Of a stretch of DNA of 64,000 nt, positions 35,193 to 44,025 are shown in pieces. Under the pieces are notes generated by a model that saw only the letters and a list, made by a program, of their open reading frames with translations, searched no databases and had not been told where the DNA came from. The stretch comes from Puniceibacterium antarcticum (GTDB lineage: Bacteria > Pseudomonadota > Alphaproteobacteria > Rhodobacterales > Rhodobacteraceae): positions 1 through 64,000 of the forward strand of contig NZ_AWWI01000141.1 of the NCBI RefSeq assembly GCF_002760615.1, given 5' to 3'. The translations under genes were made by a program, and so were the position numbers. Within the stretch, counting starts at the first letter, position 1; the number at the start of each line of letters is the position of its first letter.

Positions 35193-35548
35193 ATCTTTAG
35201 CCCCTTTCTCTGAACCCTTGATTCATGACGGATTTGCGTTGTGATGCATGCTGATTTTGGGACAGCCGCCCGGGTATACCGCTGTAAGGGTGATAATTGG
35301 GTCACATTTACTGGCAATTAACAGGTGCGGGATTATGAAGTGAAAACGCCGCCGGTTCATAAGTGGAGGAGAAAGCCTTTGAGGGGGAAATACGTTTTGG
35401 TGGCGCTATTTGACGCGTCAGACCTCTTTAAGCGCGAGAGTGTCTGCCCCTGTTTGAGGGCTCCTTCGCCTATCTTCAAACGTGATCGATAGGGCCTGTA
35501 ACCGTGGCCCCTTGTTCGCCCGAAGCTGAATCCAGCCAGGAGTTCACA
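35193..35548. other. Divergent intergenic region of the signalling island
   Basis: This 356-base stretch separates the divergent receiver and kinase genes and must hold both promoters. I see no convincing gene or strong dyad in it. A TTG-started frame of 37 residues at 35379-35492 follows a GAGGAG, but composition and length do not support it as a gene. Confidence 0.5.
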
Positions 35549-36313
35549 ATGGATATGCACACTCAGGATCTTCATCCGAAAGGTCCCCAACATGCCCTTG
35601 AGAATGTTGAAACAGAACTCGACGAAATCATGTACAGAATCTCGCATGATCTGCGGGCATCGGTCCGCGCCTTGCAGGAACTGCCCTGTTGGATAGCCGA
35701 GGATCTGGAGGAGGCGGCTATCCGGCTGCCAGTTCAGAGTTCCCGACACCTGCAACTGTTGAATTCACACGCCACTCGTCTTGATTCGATGCTAAGTGGA
35801 CTGCTGGAGTATTCCCGAGTTGGGCGAATGCAGTCGATTGAACTCCTGAACCCTGCGGAGGTATTCCAGGAGGTTCTGGACGATCTTTCGATCAGTTCAC
35901 GAGTCGTGGTGCAGGATCTTTTTTCGGATCATCGCCTGCGCATGGGCGAGACGGATCTAAAGCGTCTCTTCGCGATTCTGGTAAGCAATGCGATAAAGTT
36001 TCATCCCAAGCGCACACCGCATATCATCGCGAAGGCGCAAGCCCTGGATGCGGCGACCTGGCAGTTGGAGGTCACGGATGATGGAGACGGTATTCCCAAG
36101 GAGATGCGTCACTTGATCTTCATGCCTATGTCGAAAGTGGTGTCGCGCGACAAGGAAGAAGGGGCTGGAATGGGGCTGGCAATCCTCAAGAAAATCCTGC
36201 GGACTTACGGTGGCGGGGTGATTGTTGATACTGCGGAATCGGGGCAGGGGACGACATTCACGCTGACCTTACCGGTTTTGGCGGTACAGTCAGAAGAAAG
36301 CATTTCTGTTTGA
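35549..36313 (+). CDS. Sensor-less histidine kinase (HisKA-HATPase)
   Basis: A 254-residue soluble kinase core without receiver, sensor or membrane segment. The ATG at 35549 has AGGAG six bases upstream. The H-box is YRISHDLRASVRAL, with Ser in place of the usual Pro. The ATPase boxes are VSNAIKFHP, DDGDGIPK and GAGMGLAILKK. It resembles the kinase core of the large membrane kinase (WIAEDLEE versus WIEEDLKH, LLEYSRVGR versus LLEHSRIGR), so it looks like a paralogue lacking the sensor. It is divergent from the receiver at 34746 and may phosphorylate one of the lone receivers. Confidence 0.85.
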   Translation: MDMHTQDLHPKGPQHALENVETELDEIMYRISHDLRASVRALQELPCWIAEDLEEAAIRLPVQSSRHLQLLNSHATRLDSMLSGLLEYSRVGRMQSIELLNPAEVFQEVLDDLSISSRVVVQDLFSDHRLRMGETDLKRLFAILVSNAIKFHPKRTPHIIAKAQALDAATWQLEVTDDGDGIPKEMRHLIFMPMSKVVSRDKEEGAGMGLAILKKILRTYGGGVIVDTAESGQGTTFTLTLPVLAVQSEESISV

Positions 36314-36647
36314 ACCTTAGCCAAACAGCATAGATACTTGGGTTAGACCAAAGTTAGACGCAGCGAAGATCTGATTATGGTTTCACTAGAAATGTTTCAG
36401 AGGGCCTGCTGCAACGGGCAGTGGTGTAAATACAAGCAGTCGGCGGCCAAAGTTGTGTCCCGCTCGATGCTTTCATCTCCGTAAAGTGGCTTCGCCGCCA
36501 GTTTGCTTTAGAGAAGACGGCAGCTGCCGGAGTTTCGGCGCAGTTCGGGTGGCGGGTCGCGCGCATCTTTCGTTGAAGGGGCTTTGGACCCTTGCAAGTA
36601 TCTAGCCTTCCCTGCAGAGGTGGGACAGGTTATCGGGAATACTCCTC
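36314..36647. other. Gene-free stretch after the signalling island
   Basis: This 334-base stretch holds no supported gene. A 63-codon minus-strand frame (36375-36566) has no Shine-Dalgarno or recognisable product. The region may be a decayed remnant at the edge of an acquired segment and must also hold the promoter for the membrane protein at 36648. Confidence 0.5.
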
Positions 36648-38045
36648 ATGTTCAAAGGGCGCTTGGCTGATTGCGTCGTCGGCAGCTTGCTGACGGCGAT
36701 CACAATTCTGGTCATTTGCCGCGAATGGGGACTTGCCAGCTGGTCCGGCATTCTGACACCCTACCTTGTCGTGGGTGTCGTGATGTGTTTCGCGGCACAG
36801 GTACGCCTCTCGCGTCAGGCCTTTATCGCGGTCGCCGCGGCGCTGACGCTCGCGCTGGCTTTAACCCAAGGGGGCTGGCAGACGACAACCCTCAAGGCGC
36901 TGGAATCAGCAGGATTTATCGCCGCATTCTTTTCAGCCCTATCCACATTGCGAAATGTGGCGCAGACTTCTCCCGGCATTCAGAAGGCCGGTCGTTTCCT
37001 TTCTGCCCAGCCTCCGGGACGCCGTTACGCTGCGTTGACAGTGGGCGGACAGGGTTTTGCACTGTTGCTGAACTATGGCGCGATTCAGCTACTGGGCGCG
37101 CTTGCCATGGCCAATGCCAGCGCCGAACCCAATTCCGAAATCCGTGGTCATCGCATCCGCCGCATGCTGCTGGCGATCCAGCGGGGTTTCATCTCTACCT
37201 TGCCGTGGTCTCCGCTATCTTTTGCCGTGGCCATTTCGACCACCGTGGTGCCGGACACATCCTGGGCGCAAGCGGTTATCCCGGGGCTGGTGACCTCGGT
37301 GCTGATGGCGGGCATCGGTTGGGGGCTCGATACTCTGTTCAAGCCAAAACTTTCCGTGCCGCCCCCTGTGCGGGTTGAGCCGGAGGGAGGCTGGGCCACG
37401 ATGAGGCCTCTGCTCATTCTGCTTGGTCTCTTGGTGAGCAGTGTGGCTACGCTGCATGTGCTGACCGATGTCCGCGTCATAGGGCTGGTCGCGGTGATTG
37501 TGCCGGTCATCGCCATCGCCTGGCTTTTCATTCAGAATATAGGGCAGGGTGGATTTGGACGTGTCTCTGGTCGGCTGCGCAACTACGTCTGTTCCGAGCT
37601 GCCGGGCTACCGATCGGAGCTGACGCTGCTGATGATGGCAGGTTATATCGGCACGGTCGGATCGGCCTTGCTGGTGCCTCTGATTGCGCGGGCCGGGTTG
37701 GATGTGGCAGCACTGCCGACCTGGCTTATCTTGGTCGGCTTTGTGTGGATCATCCCTTTGGCGGGGCAGGCGGGTATGAACCCGATCCTGGCGGTCACAC
37801 TTCTTGCGCCGCTGATCCCAGATGCCGCGACCTTGGGAATAACCCCTGTTGCGCTGGTGGTTGCGTTGACCTCAGGATGGGTGCTGAGCGGTGTCACATC
37901 GCCGTTCACGGCGACGACGCTGCTGATCGGATCCTTTGCTGGCATCAGCGCGCAGCGGGTCGGTCTGGTCTGGAACGGCGCCTATGCGTTGATCTGCGCC
38001 GTTGTTCTGTCGATTTGGGTGGTGATCTATGCCTTTGTCTTTTGA
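36648..38045 (+). CDS. Polytopic membrane protein, probable transporter of unknown substrate
   Basis: A 465-residue integral membrane protein with about 11-12 hydrophobic segments, the pattern of an ion-coupled transporter. Repeated motifs such as AGQAGMNPILAVTLLAPLIPD and SGWVLSGVTSPFTATTLLIGS resemble re-entrant or substrate-site loops of the ion transporter superfamily. I cannot assign a family with confidence. Its 3' end overlaps the HAD phosphatase by 17 bases, so both are probably made together. Position ahead of the polyol genes suggests, but does not show, a role in polyol or organic-acid transport. Confidence 0.75.
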   Translation: MFKGRLADCVVGSLLTAITILVICREWGLASWSGILTPYLVVGVVMCFAAQVRLSRQAFIAVAAALTLALALTQGGWQTTTLKALESAGFIAAFFSALSTLRNVAQTSPGIQKAGRFLSAQPPGRRYAALTVGGQGFALLLNYGAIQLLGALAMANASAEPNSEIRGHRIRRMLLAIQRGFISTLPWSPLSFAVAISTTVVPDTSWAQAVIPGLVTSVLMAGIGWGLDTLFKPKLSVPPPVRVEPEGGWATMRPLLILLGLLVSSVATLHVLTDVRVIGLVAVIVPVIAIAWLFIQNIGQGGFGRVSGRLRNYVCSELPGYRSELTLLMMAGYIGTVGSALLVPLIARAGLDVAALPTWLILVGFVWIIPLAGQAGMNPILAVTLLAPLIPDAATLGITPVALVVALTSGWVLSGVTSPFTATTLLIGSFAGISAQRVGLVWNGAYALICAVVLSIWVVIYAFVF

Positions 38046-38697
38046 CGATATTGACCTTGTGATCTTTGACTGTGATGGGGTGCTGGTCGACAGCGAAATG
38101 CTCAGTGCTGAGGTGCTTATAGCGGAACTGGCAGAAATCGGTATCCGTATGGATCAACCCTATATTCGCAAGCATTTTCTGGGCCGCAGCTTTCCCACCG
38201 TTGCCCGCAGCATCAGCGATACGTTCAAGACGGATCTGCCCGGTGGGTTCGAGGAGCGTTATCGCGCCTCCCTTCTCAAGCGGTTCGAAACAGAGCTTCG
38301 CCCGACCAATGGTGTGGAATCCGTGCTGTCGCGCCTGATTTGCCCGGCCTGCGTCGCGACAAGTTCAAGCCCACCACGCGCGCGCAACTCCCTACAGGTG
38401 ACGGGACTTGCATCGTTTTTTGGCCCGCATGTGTTCACCGCCTCGCAAGTCGCCAATGGAAAGCCCGCGCCGGATCTGTTCCTTTTTGCTGCCGATCAGA
38501 TGCAGGTACCCCCGGACCGCGTTCTGGTGGTTGAGGACAGCCGCCCGGGCATGACGGCAGGTCTTGCAGCGGGCATGCATGTCCTGCGCTACACGGGCGG
38601 CGGGCATCTGGTCGGGCATGTGCCGGAGTACGGCGATCCCGTCACATGTTTTGACAGCTGGACAGATTTCCCGCAAAAGCTGCTCTCACCTGATTGA
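38029..38697 (+). CDS. HAD-family phosphatase (beta-phosphoglucomutase/hexitol phosphatase-like)
   Basis: A 222-residue HAD subfamily I hydrolase. Motif I is FDCDGVLVDSE (16-26), motif II the Ser/Thr in VATSSSP, motif III the Lys in GKPAPDLF and motif IV VVEDSRPGM. Such enzymes remove phosphate from sugar or polyol phosphates, or isomerise phospho-sugars. The gene overlaps the membrane protein upstream and lies 15 bases before the SorC-type regulator of the polyol operon. A housekeeping role on hexitol phosphates formed in polyol catabolism is a reasonable guess. Confidence 0.85.
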   Translation: MPLSFDDIDLVIFDCDGVLVDSEMLSAEVLIAELAEIGIRMDQPYIRKHFLGRSFPTVARSISDTFKTDLPGGFEERYRASLLKRFETELRPTNGVESVLSRLICPACVATSSSPPRARNSLQVTGLASFFGPHVFTASQVANGKPAPDLFLFAADQMQVPPDRVLVVEDSRPGMTAGLAAGMHVLRYTGGGHLVGHVPEYGDPVTCFDSWTDFPQKLLSPD

Positions 38698-38712
38698 GAA
38701 GGAGAGGTCACC

Positions 38713-39669
38713 TTGACCCTGGGACGCTTCACGCCGGAAACCACCCGTCTGGACGATGCGGCGCGGGCAGGGTGGCTGTACTACGTCGCCGGCAACACGC
38801 AAGACGAGATTGCGCGCAAGCTAGGTGTGTCGCGCCAGTCGGCGCAGCGTCTGGTGTCTCTTGCCATGTCGGAAAAGCTGGTCAAGGTTCGCATCGACCA
38901 TCCGATCGCCGCCTGCATGGATCTGTCGAGCGGACTGATTGAAAGGTTCGGCTTGCGGTTCTGCGAGGTGGTTCCGTCGGACCCGGATGCGCCGGACCTA
39001 TTGACCGGCGTCGCCATTGCCGCCGCCACCGAGCTTGAGCACCGCTTGAAGCTGCCGGAGCCGCAGATCATCGCGCTGGGCACAGGTCGCGCGCTTAAGG
39101 CCTGTGTCGAGCAACTGCCGCGCATGTCCTGCCCGCAGCATCGCATCGTGTCGCTTTTGGGCAACATGATGGCAGATGGTTCTGCCACGCCCTACAATGC
39201 GACAATCCGTATGGCGGATCGGGTGGGCGCCCAGCACTATCCCTACCCTTTGCCCGTGCTAGCCCGAGACTGCGAGGAATTGCGTCTTTTGCAAGGTCAA
39301 GAGGCCGTGCGTCATACGCTGGAGCTGTGTGGTCGTGCCGATCTGACTCTTGTGGGAATCGGCCAGATGGGCCGGTCTGCGCCCCTTTATGTCGACGGCT
39401 TCATCTCTGATGCCGAGATGGATATACTTGAGGCGGCCGGAGCCACAGGCGAGATCACCAGCTGGATCTATGATGCGCAGGGGCTCAAGATCGACACGGA
39501 TTTCAACAGCCGTGTTGCCAGCGCGCCGCTGCCTGAGGCGAGCGAGCGTGACGTGATCGCTGTCGCGGTCGGACAGGTGAAGGTGCCAGCGATCCGTGCA
39601 GCCCTTGCCGGCAATCTGATCAACGGTCTTGTCACCAACGAAACGACAGCGATCCTGCTCCTCGGTTAA
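38713..39669 (+). CDS. SorC/DeoR-type sugar-binding regulator of the polyol operon
   Basis: A 318-residue SorC-family regulator. The N-terminal helix-turn-helix (about 24-48, NTQDEIARKLGVSRQSAQRLV) is followed by a sugar-phosphate-isomerase-like effector domain with GTGRALKACVEQL and a C-terminal TNETTAILLL. No ATG is suitably placed. The TTG at 38713 has GGAGAG upstream and gives the usual length. It lies directly upstream of smoE on the same strand, with repeats in the gap that are probably its binding sites. It likely responds to sorbitol, mannitol or a derivative. Confidence 0.87.
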   Translation: MTLGRFTPETTRLDDAARAGWLYYVAGNTQDEIARKLGVSRQSAQRLVSLAMSEKLVKVRIDHPIAACMDLSSGLIERFGLRFCEVVPSDPDAPDLLTGVAIAAATELEHRLKLPEPQIIALGTGRALKACVEQLPRMSCPQHRIVSLLGNMMADGSATPYNATIRMADRVGAQHYPYPLPVLARDCEELRLLQGQEAVRHTLELCGRADLTLVGIGQMGRSAPLYVDGFISDAEMDILEAAGATGEITSWIYDAQGLKIDTDFNSRVASAPLPEASERDVIAVAVGQVKVPAIRAALAGNLINGLVTNETTAILLLG

Positions 39670-39672
39670 AAA

Positions 39673-39708
39673 TACACTAGATTCAGTGTAGATTCGGGTT
39701 TGCCCGAA
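39673..39708. promoter_or_regulatory. Two adjacent inverted repeats after the SorC-type regulator gene
   Basis: TACACT/AGTGTA (39673-39678 and 39685-39690) and TTCGGG/CCCGAA (39693-39698 and 39703-39708) lie just after the regulator stop. They may end the regulator transcript or serve as operators. No T-run follows. Confidence 0.4.
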
Positions 39709-39734
39709 ATTATTGCGCTGTGCGTATGCAACTC

Positions 39735-39789
39735 TTGACAGACTCGCTTTGCTGAGCGAACATTTGCCCATGCGTTAAGCATTTGCCCA
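39735..39789 (+). promoter_or_regulatory. Candidate smo promoter with direct repeats
   Basis: TTGACA (39735-39740) is a consensus -35. The -10 position 17 bases on is GAACAT, a weak match. CATTTGCCCA occurs twice, at 39761-39770 and 39780-39789, overlapping or just after the -10. A 19-base spacing, about two helical turns, suits a SorC-family binding site controlling smoE. Confidence 0.5.
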
Positions 39790-39811
39790 AAAGGGGCGAT
39801 AGGGAGGAAAT

Positions 39812-41128
39812 ATGACAATTCGATTGAGCACCCTTTTGGGGGCAACAGCCTTGTGCGCCGTCGCTGGCTACGCGAGCGCGCAGGACACCACGATCACAAT
39901 TGCAACCGTGAATAATGGCGACATGATCCGGATGCAGGGCCTGACTGATGATTTTACCGCCAAGAACCCCGACATTGCTGTTGAGTGGGTGACACTCGAA
40001 GAGAACGTCCTGCGCCAGCGTGTGACAACTGACGTTGCCACCAAGGGCGGTCAGTATGATGTGATGACAATCGGCACCTACGAAGTTCCTATCTGGGGCA
40101 AACAGGGCTGGCTGGTGTCGCTCAATGATCTTCCAGAAAGCTATGATGCCGACGACATTCTGCCCGCCATTCGCGGTGGTCTGACTGTCGATGGCGAAAT
40201 GTATGCCGCACCGTTCTATGGCGAATCCTCGATGGTGATGTATCGCACCGATCTGATGGAAAAGGCCGGTCTTGAAATGCCCGAGGCACCGACCTGGGAT
40301 TTCATCAAGGAAGCTGCGGCGGCGATGACCGACAAAGACAATGAGATCTACGGCATATGCCTGCGTGGCAAGGCCGGCTGGGGCGAGAACATGGCGTTTC
40401 TCACGGCCATGTCGAACTCTTACGGTGCACGCTGGTTTGACGAGAACTGGCAGCCGCAGTTCGACAGCGATGCCTGGAAAGCGACACTGACCGACTATCT
40501 CGAGCTGATGAACAATTACGGCCCTCCGGGTTCGTCTTCCAACGGCTTCAACGAGAATTTGTCACTTTTCCAGACTGGCAAATGCGGTATGTGGATCGAC
40601 GCCACCGTCGCGGCATCCTTTGTGACAAATCCGACGGATTCGACCGTGGCTGACAAAGTCGGATTTGCGTTGGCTCCGGACAAGGGTCTGGGCAAGCGCG
40701 GCAACTGGCTCTGGGCATGGTCGCTCGGCATTCCTGCCGGCACCCAGAAAGAGGAGGCTGCGAAGAAGTTCATCGAATGGGCAACGTCCAAAGAATACCT
40801 CGCTCTGGTTGCCGAAAAGGAAGGTTGGCCGAATGTTCCCCCGGGCACTCGACAGTCGCTTTATGATAACCCAGAGTATCAGAAGGTACCGTTTGCAGCG
40901 ATGACGCTCCAGTCGATCAACGCAGCCGATCCGACCAACCCGACCGTGGATCCTGTGCCCTATACCGGCGTTCAGTTCGTGGCGATCCCGGAGTTTCAAG
41001 GCATCGGTACAGCCGTGGGGCAGCAGTTTTCGGCTGCGCTTGCGGGGCAGATGTCAGCAGAGGACGCGCTTGCCGCGGCCCAGACGCTGACCAAGCGTGA
41101 AATGACTCGCGCGGGTTACATCAAGTAA
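39812..41128 (+). CDS. smoE: Polyol ABC transporter substrate-binding protein
   Basis: A 438-residue periplasmic binding protein of the extracellular solute-binding family 1, with a signal peptide (1-~23, ending ASA). It would capture sorbitol, mannitol or related polyols for the SmoFGK membrane complex. GGGAGGA precedes the ATG. It is the first gene after the regulator, and a strong stem-loop follows it. The assignment rests on the downstream sorbitol and mannitol dehydrogenases and on the Rhodobacter smo operon order. A typical hexitol-binding ALTP-like fold is assumed, not shown. Confidence 0.9.
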   Translation: MTIRLSTLLGATALCAVAGYASAQDTTITIATVNNGDMIRMQGLTDDFTAKNPDIAVEWVTLEENVLRQRVTTDVATKGGQYDVMTIGTYEVPIWGKQGWLVSLNDLPESYDADDILPAIRGGLTVDGEMYAAPFYGESSMVMYRTDLMEKAGLEMPEAPTWDFIKEAAAAMTDKDNEIYGICLRGKAGWGENMAFLTAMSNSYGARWFDENWQPQFDSDAWKATLTDYLELMNNYGPPGSSSNGFNENLSLFQTGKCGMWIDATVAASFVTNPTDSTVADKVGFALAPDKGLGKRGNWLWAWSLGIPAGTQKEEAAKKFIEWATSKEYLALVAEKEGWPNVPPGTRQSLYDNPEYQKVPFAAMTLQSINAADPTNPTVDPVPYTGVQFVAIPEFQGIGTAVGQQFSAALAGQMSAEDALAAAQTLTKREMTRAGYIK

Positions 41129-41135
41129 CCTGCCT

Positions 41136-41165
41136 GGACGGGGTCGGCTCCTTTCGACCCCGTCC
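41136..41165 (+). terminator. Stem-loop between smoE and smoF
   Basis: GGACGGGGTCG (41136-41146) and CGACCCCGTCC (41155-41165) form an 11-bp perfect stem with an 8-base loop, followed by GTCTGTTTT. It is a good intrinsic terminator and probably acts partially, raising the ratio of binding protein to permease. Confidence 0.8.
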
Positions 41166-41258
41166 GTCTGTTTTGCGGTTCCCTTTTCCTGCGCCGGACA
41201 CCCTTAAGCGGCGTGTCCGATTTCAGCCGCATACATGTTCGCCTTCAGGAGAGCCCCG

Positions 41259-42131
41259 ATGTCCACCCAGCATTCCCGATCTGCCGCCCGGCTGATGATC
41301 TCACCGTCAGTCATTCTGCTACTGGCGTGGATGATCATCCCGCTGTCACTGACGCTGTACTTTTCATTCCTGCGTTACAATCTGCTGATGCCCGGGGCAA
41401 ACCCCTTTGTCGGGTTTGAAAACTATACCTATTTTCTTACGGATCCGGCGTTTTTCACCGCGCTGACCAACACGCTGTTGCTGGTCGGAGGCGTGCTTGT
41501 CATCACCATCATCGGCGGCGTTCTGCTGGCCTTGCTGCTGGATCAGCCGATGTGGGGGCAGGGGATCGTGCGGATACTGGTGATCGCCCCTTTCTTTGTC
41601 ATGCCAACGGTCTCCGCGCTGGTCTGGAAGAACATGTTCATGAACCCGGTCAACGGGCTGTTCGCTTACATGGCAAAGGCCGTCGGCCTGCAGCCCTTTG
41701 ATTTTCTCGCCGTGGCGCCGCTTGCATCGATCATCGTGATTGTAAGCTGGCAATGGCTTCCTTTTGCCACACTGATTTTGCTGACCGCGATGCAGTCGCT
41801 GGACTCCGAGCGCCTTGAAGCTGCAGAGATGGACGGCGCCGGACCATTCGCGCGGTTCTTCTATATGGTTGTGCCGCACCTCAGCCGGGCCATCACCGTT
41901 GTGATCCTGATCCAGACAATCTTTCTTTTGTCGATCTTTGCCGAAATCCTTGTGACGACCAACGGCGGTCCGGGCAATGCCTCGACCAACCTCACTTATC
42001 TCGTCTATGCGCAGTCACTGCTTCAGTTCGACGTAGGTGGTGGATCCGCAGGCGGTGTCGTCGCCATCATCCTTGCCAACATCGTCGCAATCTTCCTGAT
42101 GCGGATGATCGGCAAGAATCTGGACGCATGA
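41259..42131 (+). CDS. smoF: Polyol ABC transporter permease 1
   Basis: A 290-residue MalF-type permease with six hydrophobic segments and the cytoplasmic EAA loop EAAEMDGAGPFARFFYMVVP that contacts the ATPase. The ATG at 41259 is preceded by AGGAGAG and is preferred to one 24 bases upstream that lies before this element. It pairs with SmoG to import hexitols bound by SmoE. Confidence 0.92.
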   Translation: MSTQHSRSAARLMISPSVILLLAWMIIPLSLTLYFSFLRYNLLMPGANPFVGFENYTYFLTDPAFFTALTNTLLLVGGVLVITIIGGVLLALLLDQPMWGQGIVRILVIAPFFVMPTVSALVWKNMFMNPVNGLFAYMAKAVGLQPFDFLAVAPLASIIVIVSWQWLPFATLILLTAMQSLDSERLEAAEMDGAGPFARFFYMVVPHLSRAITVVILIQTIFLLSIFAEILVTTNGGPGNASTNLTYLVYAQSLLQFDVGGGSAGGVVAIILANIVAIFLMRMIGKNLDA

Positions 42132-42177
42132 TCATGAGCCAGACACACATCGCCTACGCCAAGAAGGAGACCTTCTG

Positions 42178-43008
42178 ATGGCCCGCGCCGTATCAACCAA
42201 CCGCAAGATCACCGTGACCGTGATCGCCTGGAGTATTGGATTCCTAATCTTCTTCCCGATCCTCTGGACCATCCTCACGAGTTTCAAAACCGAGGCAGAG
42301 GCGATCGCCTCGCCACCGTCTTTCCTGTTCTTCGAATGGACGACCGAGAATTACGGCATCGTCATGGAGCGGTCGAATTACTTTCTGCACTTCATGAACT
42401 CTGTGGTGATTTCGGTCGGATCAACCTTGATCGGCCTCCTGATCGCCGTGCCCGCCGCTTGGTCCATGGCATTTGTCCCCGGCAAGAACACAAAGAACGT
42501 TCTGATGTGGATGCTGTCGACCAAGATGCTGCCGCCGGTCGGCGTGTTGATCCCGATCTATCTGATCTTCAAGAATGTCGGACTGCTCGACACCCGCACT
42601 GGTCTGGTCATCGTTCTCACCCTGATCAATCTGCCGATTATCATCTGGATGCTTTACACCTATTTCAAGGAAATTCCGGTTGATATCCTCGAAGCAGCGC
42701 GGATGGACGGCGCAAATCTGCGCAATGAGATCATCTATATCCTCACCCCAATGGCCGTTCCGGGCATCGCTTCGACCATGTTGCTTAATATCATTCTCGC
42801 CTGGAACGAGGCTTTCTGGACGCTCAATCTGACCGCAGCCAATGCCGCTCCGCTGACCGCCTTCATCGCCAGCTATTCTTCTCCCGAAGGTCTGTTTTAC
42901 GCCAAACTCAGCGCCGCCAGCACCATGGCCATCGCGCCGATCCTCATCATGGGCTGGTTCAGTCAGAAACAGCTCGTCCGTGGCCTCACCTTCGGCGCCG
43001 TGAAATAA
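42178..43008 (+). CDS. smoG: Polyol ABC transporter permease 2
   Basis: A 276-residue MalG-type permease with six membrane segments and the EAA loop EAARMDGANLRNEIIYILTP. AAGGAGA precedes the ATG. It forms the heterodimeric channel with SmoF. The 46-base gap from smoF and 12-base gap to smoK are normal for a single operon. Confidence 0.92.
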   Translation: MARAVSTNRKITVTVIAWSIGFLIFFPILWTILTSFKTEAEAIASPPSFLFFEWTTENYGIVMERSNYFLHFMNSVVISVGSTLIGLLIAVPAAWSMAFVPGKNTKNVLMWMLSTKMLPPVGVLIPIYLIFKNVGLLDTRTGLVIVLTLINLPIIIWMLYTYFKEIPVDILEAARMDGANLRNEIIYILTPMAVPGIASTMLLNIILAWNEAFWTLNLTAANAAPLTAFIASYSSPEGLFYAKLSAASTMAIAPILIMGWFSQKQLVRGLTFGAVK

Positions 43009-43020
43009 GGAACCAAGATT

Positions 43021-44025
43021 ATGGGACGTATCACTCTTGACAAGGTGGCCAAGCGCTTCGGCGAAGTTGAGGTCATTCCACCGCTGGATCTGACCATCGA
43101 GGACGGCGAATTTGTGGTCTTCGTCGGCCCTTCGGGCTGTGGCAAATCCACCCTTCTGCGCCTGATTGCGGGGCTTGAGGACGTATCGGGTGGGGAAATC
43201 CGTATTGACGGCCAGAATGCCACCGAAATGCCGCCCGCCAAGCGCGGCCTTGCCATGGTGTTTCAATCTTACGCGCTCTATCCGCATATGACGGTGCGCA
43301 AGAACATCGCCTTCCCGCTCAAGATGGCAGGCATGCCGGAGGAAGAGCAGAAGCGGCGCATCGACAATGCGGCCAAGATCCTCAACCTTACCGATTACAT
43401 CGACCGTCGTCCGGGGCAGCTGTCGGGCGGTCAGCGTCAGCGTGTCGCCATTGGGCGCGCCATTGTGCGCGAACCGGCGGCCTTCCTCTTTGATGAACCG
43501 CTGTCAAACCTCGATGCCGCCCTGCGCGTCGGCATGCGGCTTGAGATCACTGAACTGCATTCGCGGCTCAAGACGACGATGATCTACGTGACGCATGATC
43601 AGGTGGAAGCCATGACCATGGCCGACAAGATCGTCGTGCTGCGCGCGGGCCATATCGAACAGGTCGGCTCACCTCTTGAGCTTTACCGCACCCCCCGCAA
43701 CGTCTTTGTTGCCGGCTTCATCGGTTCCCCCAAGATGAACTTGATCGAAGGTGGTGAAGCGGGCAAACATGGCTGCAAGACCATCGGCATCCGCCCAGAA
43801 CATATTTCTGTCTCACCCACAGAGGGCATGTGGAAGGGCCGTGTCGGGGTGTCGGAACACCTTGGGTCGGACACGTTCTTTTACGTGCACGAGACAGGCT
43901 TGCGTGAGGATATGACCGTTCGTGTAAGCGGTGAGGTCGAGATGAAGTCCGGCGATACCGTCTATTTGACGCCCGATATGGACAAGCTTCACCGCTTTGA
44001 CGATGCGGGGTTGCGCCTGTCATGA
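43021..44025 (+). CDS. smoK: Polyol ABC transporter ATPase
   Basis: A 334-residue MalK/UgpC-type ATPase. The nucleotide-binding domain has Walker [10 protein letters not shown], the signature LSGGQRQR, Walker [13 protein letters not shown] and the switch His in YVTHDQ. A C-terminal TOBE domain (about 240-334, [14 protein letters not shown]) follows. Its stop overlaps the smoS start as ATGA. It powers SmoEFG uptake. Confidence 0.95.
   Translation: MGRITLDKVAKRFGEVEVIPPLDLTIEDGEFVVFVGPSGCGKSTLLRLIAGLEDVSGGEIRIDGQNATEMPPAKRGLAMVFQSYALYPHMTVRKNIAFPLKMAGMPEEEQKRRIDNAAKILNLTDYIDRRPGQLSGGQRQRVAIGRAIVREPAAFLFDEPLSNLDAALRVGMRLEITELHSRLKTTMIYVTHDQVEAMTMADKIVVLRAGHIEQVGSPLELYRTPRNVFVAGFIGSPKMNLIEGGEAGKHGCKTIGIRPEHISVSPTEGMWKGRVGVSEHLGSDTFFYVHETGLREDMTVRVSGEVEMKSGDTVYLTPDMDKLHRFDDAGLRLS

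Noticed and set aside
35379-35492. 37-codon TTG-started frame after a GAGGAG
   Set aside because: It has a rare start codon, a short length and no neighbour coupling. The Shine-Dalgarno-like match alone is not enough.
36375-36566. 63-codon minus-strand frame, considered as a transposase remnant
   Set aside because: There is no catalytic motif, terminal repeat or target duplication to support a mobile element.
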